Source of the DNA: Holophagaceae bacterium UBA1801
Lineage (GTDB): Bacteria > Acidobacteriota > Holophagae > Holophagales > Holophagaceae
DNA: 34,465 bases
Assembly (NCBI GenBank): GCA_002319925.1
Contig: DCFP01000011.1
Location: forward strand, 1-34,465
Reading direction: 5' to 3'
The notes under the pieces were generated by a model. It saw only the letters and a list, made by a program, of their open reading frames with translations. It searched no databases and had not been told where the DNA came from. Of this stretch, positions 30,573 through 34,465 are shown one piece after another. Each line of letters opens with the position of its first letter. Positions within the stretch are counted from its first letter, which is position 1. A program made the translations under genes and the position numbers.

Positions 30573-31523
30573 ATGAACGAAGAACAGATCGCGGAGATGC
30601 TGCAAACGAACCTGTGGAAACTGGAATTGGAACATCCGCTCGTGATGGGCGCTGGAGTCGCCAAATACATTCTCGGACCGGAGGGACTGGAGGGCTTTCT
30701 CTCCACTGCCAACGCCTCGCTGCTCATCGGTGGCTCTTTCACGGTGGCGCCCCGTGCGGGAAATCCCGGCGAGGTCTGCTGGTCCAGCGACGATGGGCGC
30801 GTGACCGTGAACCGCATGGGGCTCCCCAACAAGGGCATGGAGGAACTCACCCATCATCTGCCTGGACTCATGCCCAAGGCCCGCGCCAAGGGTCGTCCCT
30901 TGGGCATCAGTGTGGCCGCGGACGGCGATTCGCCCTTGCCACTCCCGGACCAGTACGCCCAGCTCGCCTCCGCCGCCTTCGCCGCGGGCGCGGACCTGGT
31001 GGAGCTGAACCTCAGTTGTCCCAACACGGAAAGCGATATCATCGCGTTCAATCTGGACGATCTCCAGTCCATCCTGTCGCACCTGGACCAGAACCTCGAT
31101 GCCGCCCAGCACAACGTCTGCATGAAGGTCTCGCCCTACAGCCAATCGAGCATGATCGAAGATGTGGCGGCGCTGGCCAACCAGTTCCCGATCATCAAAG
31201 GCATCGCGACAACCAACACCTTCCCCAATGCCCTCGTCCTCGAGGACGGCCGGCCGGTCATCAGCTCCAACGAAGGACTGGCGGGGCTCTCCGGTCCGTA
31301 TCTGTTCCCCATCGCCCTGGGCCAGGTCGCCCAGTGGCGCAGGCACTTGCGCGCGGAGAAATACATCCTGGGCGGTGGCGGCGTCACCACGGTCCAGGAC
31401 GTGCTGGCCATGCGCAGCGCCGGCGCCAATGCCGTCTTCCTCGTCTCGGCGGTGCTGGCCCAGAAACCGGGGATCTTCAACCGGCTCCTGAACGGGTTGG
31501 TGGATCACTACGCGCAGCTGTGA
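30573..31523 (+). CDS. Dihydroorotate dehydrogenase-like flavoenzyme, class 1A type
   Basis: 316 residues with a TIM-barrel FMN fold. N80-R-M-G-L-P-N-K-G88 corresponds to the class 1A N-S-M-G-L-P-N-x-G substrate loop. E-L-N-L-S-C149-P-N151 contains the cysteine that serves as active-site base in class 1A enzymes. K185-V-S-P-Y corresponds to the K-L/V-P-P-Y FMN-binding strand. G-L-S-G-P and I-L-G-G-G-G-V bind FMN phosphate. Class 1A enzymes oxidise dihydroorotate with fumarate. Because R81 replaces Ser and no pyrimidine genes are adjacent, I call it DHODH-like rather than pyrD. AAGAAGGG lies before the ATG. It is divergent from the acetyltransferase (213-bp gap). Confidence 0.85.
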   Translation: MNEEQIAEMLQTNLWKLELEHPLVMGAGVAKYILGPEGLEGFLSTANASLLIGGSFTVAPRAGNPGEVCWSSDDGRVTVNRMGLPNKGMEELTHHLPGLMPKARAKGRPLGISVAADGDSPLPLPDQYAQLASAAFAAGADLVELNLSCPNTESDIIAFNLDDLQSILSHLDQNLDAAQHNVCMKVSPYSQSSMIEDVAALANQFPIIKGIATTNTFPNALVLEDGRPVISSNEGLAGLSGPYLFPIALGQVAQWRRHLRAEKYILGGGGVTTVQDVLAMRSAGANAVFLVSAVLAQKPGIFNRLLNGLVDHYAQL

Positions 31524-31584
31524 AGCGTCGATGGACCTCGTTTGCCCCGAGTCAAGCCATGCCCGCCAGTGCGTCTCCCGAGGG

Positions 31585-31799
31585 ACGAACAAAAATATGC
31601 TCAATCTGACATTTGTATCTATTGATCTATAGCCAAATATACATAGATGAATCAATAACAATATCAATTCATGCACTCAATCGGACTTGAACCTGCTCGA
31701 TCGATCACCGCCGCTGGTTCGGCTATGGCGCTAGTTTCGTATTTCATTTTTAATACATCGAATTCGCTTGTATGATGGATCTTTTACAAGGGAGATCCA
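31585..31799 (+). other. AT-rich intergenic and promoter region
   Basis: A stretch of about 200 bases with a much lower GC content than its surroundings, between the DHODH-like gene and a lipoprotein gene. It contains runs such as CTATTGATCTATAG and AAATATACATAGATGAATC. Near its end are TATGAT (31771-31776), a plausible -10 box, and AAGGGAG before the GTG at 31800. No open frame of note and no clear -35 box. Confidence 0.5.
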
Positions 31800-32906
31800 G
31801 TGCGTCTGCGGTTCTTGTTCATGGCTTGCCTTTCCACGCTGCTCGTCACCGGATGCCAGAACGGCTCAGGCATTGGATCCTCGGCCAAGCCGGACGAAGT
31901 CGTCCTGCAGTACTTCAATCTCGCCAAGAACGCGGAACAGGATCGCGCGATGACGATGCTTTGCCAGGCCGATCAAGGGCACAAGGAACTGCTCGAGAAG
32001 GCGGGCGATGTGCCCATCCTTCCCCTTCGGGATGCAGAACTCCTGCCGAGCTTCTCGGGACGCACCAGTTGCGAGATCAAGACGGTCGATGTGCAGGGCG
32101 ACAAGGCGACGGTCGTCACCCGGATCACGCACCCCGATCTCAATTCCTGGTTCGAGAACGCTCCGGAATCCGCCATCATCATCCTGATCCATGCCCATAA
32201 CGGAATCAAAGCGGCCCGCCAGGTGATCGTTGAGGCCATGGCGTTGACGCCGCTTGCCACTGAGGACCGCACCTTCGACTTGACCAAGGAAAGCTCGGGC
32301 TGGCGTATCGATCTCCACCTCAGCGACTATCCGAAAATCCAGGAGATCCAGGACAGAGCCTCGGCGGCCGAATCCGAAGGCCGCTTCGAGGAAGCCGAAA
32401 ACGGCTACCACGAAATCCTGAAGATCTACCCGCACCATCCGGACGCGCCCCGGGTCCTCGCTGCCTTGAAAGCGGATGAGGACGCCTGCAAGGAAGCGAC
32501 TCCCTACGTTGCCCAGATCAAAGTCCTTTCAGCCAAGGGGGAGCAGGACGACTCCGAGGACAAGATCAAGGCCGAGGCCCATCTCAGAAACGATAGCGAA
32601 AGGGCCTTCCATCGCGTGGGTGTGTCCTATCAGCTGCTGGATCAGCGCGGCAAGGTGATTCAGGAAAAAGTGGAGTTCCAGCGGTTCGCGTCCAGCAAGC
32701 CTCTCGCTCCGGAAAGCGAAGAAGACACGTCCTGCACCTTCGATAAAGTGCCTTCGCCCTGGAAGGGAAAGGTCAAAGCCCGCGTGAAATTCCTGGAACT
32801 TGCCAAGGGCAAAGGCGCTTCCATCCCCTTCGTGGAAATCCTGGCCAGCCACTACACGGAGATCCTGTCCGAGCTGGTCTCCGGGGCCAAACAAGAAACT
32901 CCGTGA
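31800..32906 (+). CDS. Lipoprotein with TPR-like and FxLYD-like regions
   Basis: 368 residues from a GTG with AAGGGAG six bases upstream. The lipobox is L-V-T-G-C with Cys19. Residues about 30-170 look like an NTF2-like (DUF4878-type) domain (P-D-E-V-V-L-Q-Y-F-N-L-A). About 185-225 is one TPR-like hairpin (A-E-S-E-G-R-F-E-E-A-E-N-G-Y-H-E-I-L-K-I-Y-P-H-H-P). The C-terminal part (V-S-Y-Q-L-L-D-Q-R-G-K-V-I-Q-E-K-V-E-F) resembles FxLYD/DUF3426-like beta-sandwich domains. It is probably anchored in the outer or inner membrane. Function is unknown. It is convergent with the iron-sulfur flavoprotein gene, stops 14 bases apart. Confidence 0.82.
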   Translation: MRLRFLFMACLSTLLVTGCQNGSGIGSSAKPDEVVLQYFNLAKNAEQDRAMTMLCQADQGHKELLEKAGDVPILPLRDAELLPSFSGRTSCEIKTVDVQGDKATVVTRITHPDLNSWFENAPESAIIILIHAHNGIKAARQVIVEAMALTPLATEDRTFDLTKESSGWRIDLHLSDYPKIQEIQDRASAAESEGRFEEAENGYHEILKIYPHHPDAPRVLAALKADEDACKEATPYVAQIKVLSAKGEQDDSEDKIKAEAHLRNDSERAFHRVGVSYQLLDQRGKVIQEKVEFQRFASSKPLAPESEEDTSCTFDKVPSPWKGKVKARVKFLELAKGKGASIPFVEILASHYTEILSELVSGAKQETP

Positions 32907-32920
32907 ACGGAAATCGATCC

Positions 32921-33487
32921 TCAGGCGACTGGCTGCACGATGGTCTTGCCCAGCTGGTAGGCCTTTCCCATCAGGCCAGGGTCCTTCAGCGCATCGCCAA
33001 TGTCCCCCACCGAACCGTGAACCCATCCTGTGATCTTCGAACCCAGGAACCGGCTCATGGACTCGAAGGTGTGCATGGCGTTGATGGCCCCGGAGGTGTA
33101 CAGATCCTCGTCCCCATAGGTCAGGATGATCCCGAATCGTTTGCCTTTGAAACTGTCGTGGTCCGAATTCCACAGGGCATACAACCGGTCTATGCACACC
33201 TTGAGCTGAGCGCTGTAGGTGAACCAATAGATCGGACTGGCGAAAATGACTCCATCCGCCTTGGCGAGTTCTCCGTAGATGATTTCCATATCATCGCTGA
33301 TGACGCACCCGCCAGCGCTCCGGCAGGCATCGCAACCATCGCAGGGATGCAGTTGAAGCTCATGCAGTTCGAAACACTTCACGCTGGCTCCAGCATCGCG
33401 GGCGCCCTGCGCCGCGCGATCCGCCAGCACTGAGCTATTGCCCTTCTTCCGAGGACTGCCTTTGAGAATGACGATGTTCCCGCTCAT
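32921..33487 (-). CDS. Iron-sulfur flavoprotein (Isf-like), flavodoxin fold
   Basis: 188 residues. The N-terminal L-K-G-S-P-R-K-K-G-N-S-S is the FMN phosphate-binding loop of NADPH-dependent FMN reductase-like proteins. C-D-G-C-D-A-C-R-S-A-G-G-C has the compact C-x2-C-x2-C-x5-C spacing that binds a [4Fe-4S] cluster in Isf. A-S-P-I-Y-W-F-T-Y-S-A-Q-L-K is the flavin-contact segment. Isf-type proteins transfer electrons between ferredoxin and oxygen or CO2-linked partners; the physiological role here is unknown. GGGGAG precedes the ATG at 33487. It is divergent from the LprI-like gene with only 27 bases between starts. Confidence 0.88.
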   Translation of the reverse strand: MSGNIVILKGSPRKKGNSSVLADRAAQGARDAGASVKCFELHELQLHPCDGCDACRSAGGCVISDDMEIIYGELAKADGVIFASPIYWFTYSAQLKVCIDRLYALWNSDHDSFKGKRFGIILTYGDEDLYTSGAINAMHTFESMSRFLGSKITGWVHGSVGDIGDALKDPGLMGKAYQLGKTIVQPVA

Positions 33488-33514
33488 GGAAAGCTCCCCA
33501 TACTGGTGCCTATC

Positions 33515-34279
33515 ATGATGAAGAAGAAAGCCATTCCGCACCACGCCCTTCTGCTGCTGGCACTCACCGCATCCATTCACGTCTCCGGTATAACCCCCGT
33601 CACCAGGATCCTTCGGAAGAGCCCTTCGCTGGTGGCTCTGGATCGCCAGCTACGCAATGAGTACCGGAAAACGCTGGAGAAAGCCGAGGAGCCGATGGCG
33701 CTGATTCTCTCCGAGCGCGTATGGCTCAAGCAAATACGCGACGCCTGCACGGATGAGCCATGTCTTCAGTCGGTGTACGAAGAGCGCCTTGCCTGGCTGC
33801 GTCAGGTAAAACGTTTCTCGCTGATCACCTACACCAACCCACGCCTCGGCATATCCTTCGAGTACCAAAGCAACCGGCGCGTCGAAGTGGATGATCAAAA
33901 CGACATTCAAGTCGTGGATAAACTCAATCGCAGTGCCTACAGTCAGGTCCTTTTTATCGAGATGAGCAAGGGCAATCTGGTGCGGGTAGCCTCCCGAAAC
34001 GGGTATTTCTTCCGAGACGAGGAGGACGGGAATGTCTGGAAAGCATCTTCCAGAGGCATTCCACCGAAGACTAGATTCATCCGCGGCAATGGCTGGAAGG
34101 GCATGCTTGCTACCGTATCCGGCGGAATCAACAACCCGAATGGGGGCGAATCCCTAGGTGACTACTATGCGGCTGCCATCAGCAATGGCCGGAGAGGACT
34201 GACCATTTCCGGAGAACCCACCACTGAATTTCTCCACTGCCTTCAATCCATACAATTGCTTGAACCCGCCAAACCTTAA
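33515..34279 (+). CDS. Secreted LprI/DUF1311-like protein
   Basis: 254 residues from the ATG at 33515 (an ATG at 33518 and a GTG at 33506 are alternatives; no strong ribosome-binding site). M-M-K-K-K then a hydrophobic run (A-L-L-L-L-A-L-T-A-S-I-H-V-S-G) forms a signal peptide. Residues about 40-100 match the LprI/YecT (DUF1311) domain: A-L-D-R-Q-L-R-N-E-Y, S-E-R-V-W-L-K-Q-I-R-D-A-C and C-L-Q-S-V-Y-E-E-R-L-A-W-L-R, with two cysteines that probably form a disulfide. LprI acts as a lysozyme inhibitor in mycobacteria. The C-terminal 140 residues are beta-rich and unassigned. Confidence 0.82.
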   Translation: MMKKKAIPHHALLLLALTASIHVSGITPVTRILRKSPSLVALDRQLRNEYRKTLEKAEEPMALILSERVWLKQIRDACTDEPCLQSVYEERLAWLRQVKRFSLITYTNPRLGISFEYQSNRRVEVDDQNDIQVVDKLNRSAYSQVLFIEMSKGNLVRVASRNGYFFRDEEDGNVWKASSRGIPPKTRFIRGNGWKGMLATVSGGINNPNGGESLGDYYAAAISNGRRGLTISGEPTTEFLHCLQSIQLLEPAKP

Positions 34280-34356
34280 TTAGTACGGGCGATCACTCGG
34301 CCCTACTCTCCTGCAACCATCGAGTGCGATCGCGTTGTGGTATCCCATAAATGCCG

Positions 34357-34381
34357 AACCGCGGCCCAAGGGGCCGCGGTT
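34357..34381. terminator. Bidirectional hairpin terminator
   Basis: A perfect 11-bp stem, AACCGCGGCCC (34357-34367) and GGGCCGCGGTT (34371-34381), with an AAG loop lies between the convergent LprI-like and ABC-ATPase genes. No T tract follows. Confidence 0.7.
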
Positions 34382-34406
34382 GTCGTGTTGCAACGTTCTT
34401 GCGCGA

Positions 34407-34465
34407 TCAGCCGGCCTGAACGGACTTGGTGCCGAGGTAGGCGGCGCGGACGGCGGGGTCGGCGG
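34407..34465 (-). CDS. C-terminus of an ABC transporter ATP-binding protein (LivF/LivG/LptB-like, partial)
   Basis: Only the last 18 full codons and the stop are in the window; the rest lies beyond its right edge. The minus-strand frame reads A-D-P-A-V-R-A-A-Y-L-G-T-K-S-V-Q-A-G. The V-R-x-A-Y-L-G ending is characteristic of the LivF/LivG and LptB branch of ABC ATPases. The three cannot be told apart from this fragment. Confidence 0.6.
   Translation of the reverse strand, partial: ADPAVRAAYLGTKSVQAG

Overview
This is a high-GC bacterial window with dense gene packing, many convergent and divergent pairs, and Gram-negative features: two Sec lipoproteins, several secreted proteins and a complete flagellar export gate. 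The gene content fits a soil or sediment bacterium, possibly of the Acidobacteriota class Holophagae (Geothrix-like). That placement is inference, because there is no rRNA or other marker gene here.

Layout. 1-2348 is the 3' part of a surface or secreted protein with tandem Ig-like repeats and a pectate-lyase-type beta-helix. 2576-3904 is a PLP aminotransferase. 3956-5686 is a redox divergon: a nitroreductase and a WrbA-like flavoprotein on the minus strand, facing an HxlR regulator. 5785-6566 holds a MocA-like nucleotidyltransferase and a 55-residue protein. 6687-10316 is the export-gate operon fliO-fliP-fliQ-fliR-flhB, behind a good sigma54-type -24/-12 promoter. Two copies of a heptad-repeat hairpin element sit inside this operon, flanking fliQ. 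10420-12830 is a response regulator with a SHOCT tail, overlapping a secreted TPR-like protein, with its own possible sigma54 site. 12831-13384 has no convincing gene but holds a very structured palindromic element.

13385-14251 and 22259-23023 are two copies of a TIGR00027-type methyltransferase (81 % identical over 240 residues by hand count). The second has lost its C-terminal 48 residues. Each copy lies beside a GlsB/YeaQ-type small membrane protein. 14572-17472 carries GlsB, DUF4126, YidB and MFS genes. 17469-18280 is an ArsR/AHSA1 operon with an inverted repeat filling the -35/-10 spacer. 18690-21188 is a secreted papain-like (C39-type) protease with five Ig-like repeats. 21436-24835 holds a BON lipoprotein, GlsB2, the truncated methyltransferase, a secreted protein of unknown function and an Ala-rich coiled-coil protein.

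25040-34279 is a mixed accessory stretch: a VOC protein, a PrsW-like membrane protease with two GYF_2 domains, a DUF3298-like secreted protein, a membrane protein, a GNAT acetyltransferase, a class 1A-like dihydroorotate dehydrogenase, a lipoprotein, an iron-sulfur flavoprotein and a LprI/DUF1311 protein. The window ends in the C-terminus of a LivF/LivG/LptB-like ABC ATPase.

The most interesting signals are the paired repeat elements inside the flagellar operon, the nested hairpin and three-way-junction element at 12864-13076, the sigma54 sites, the YodB-like quinone-stress divergon, and the duplicated and decayed methyltransferase.
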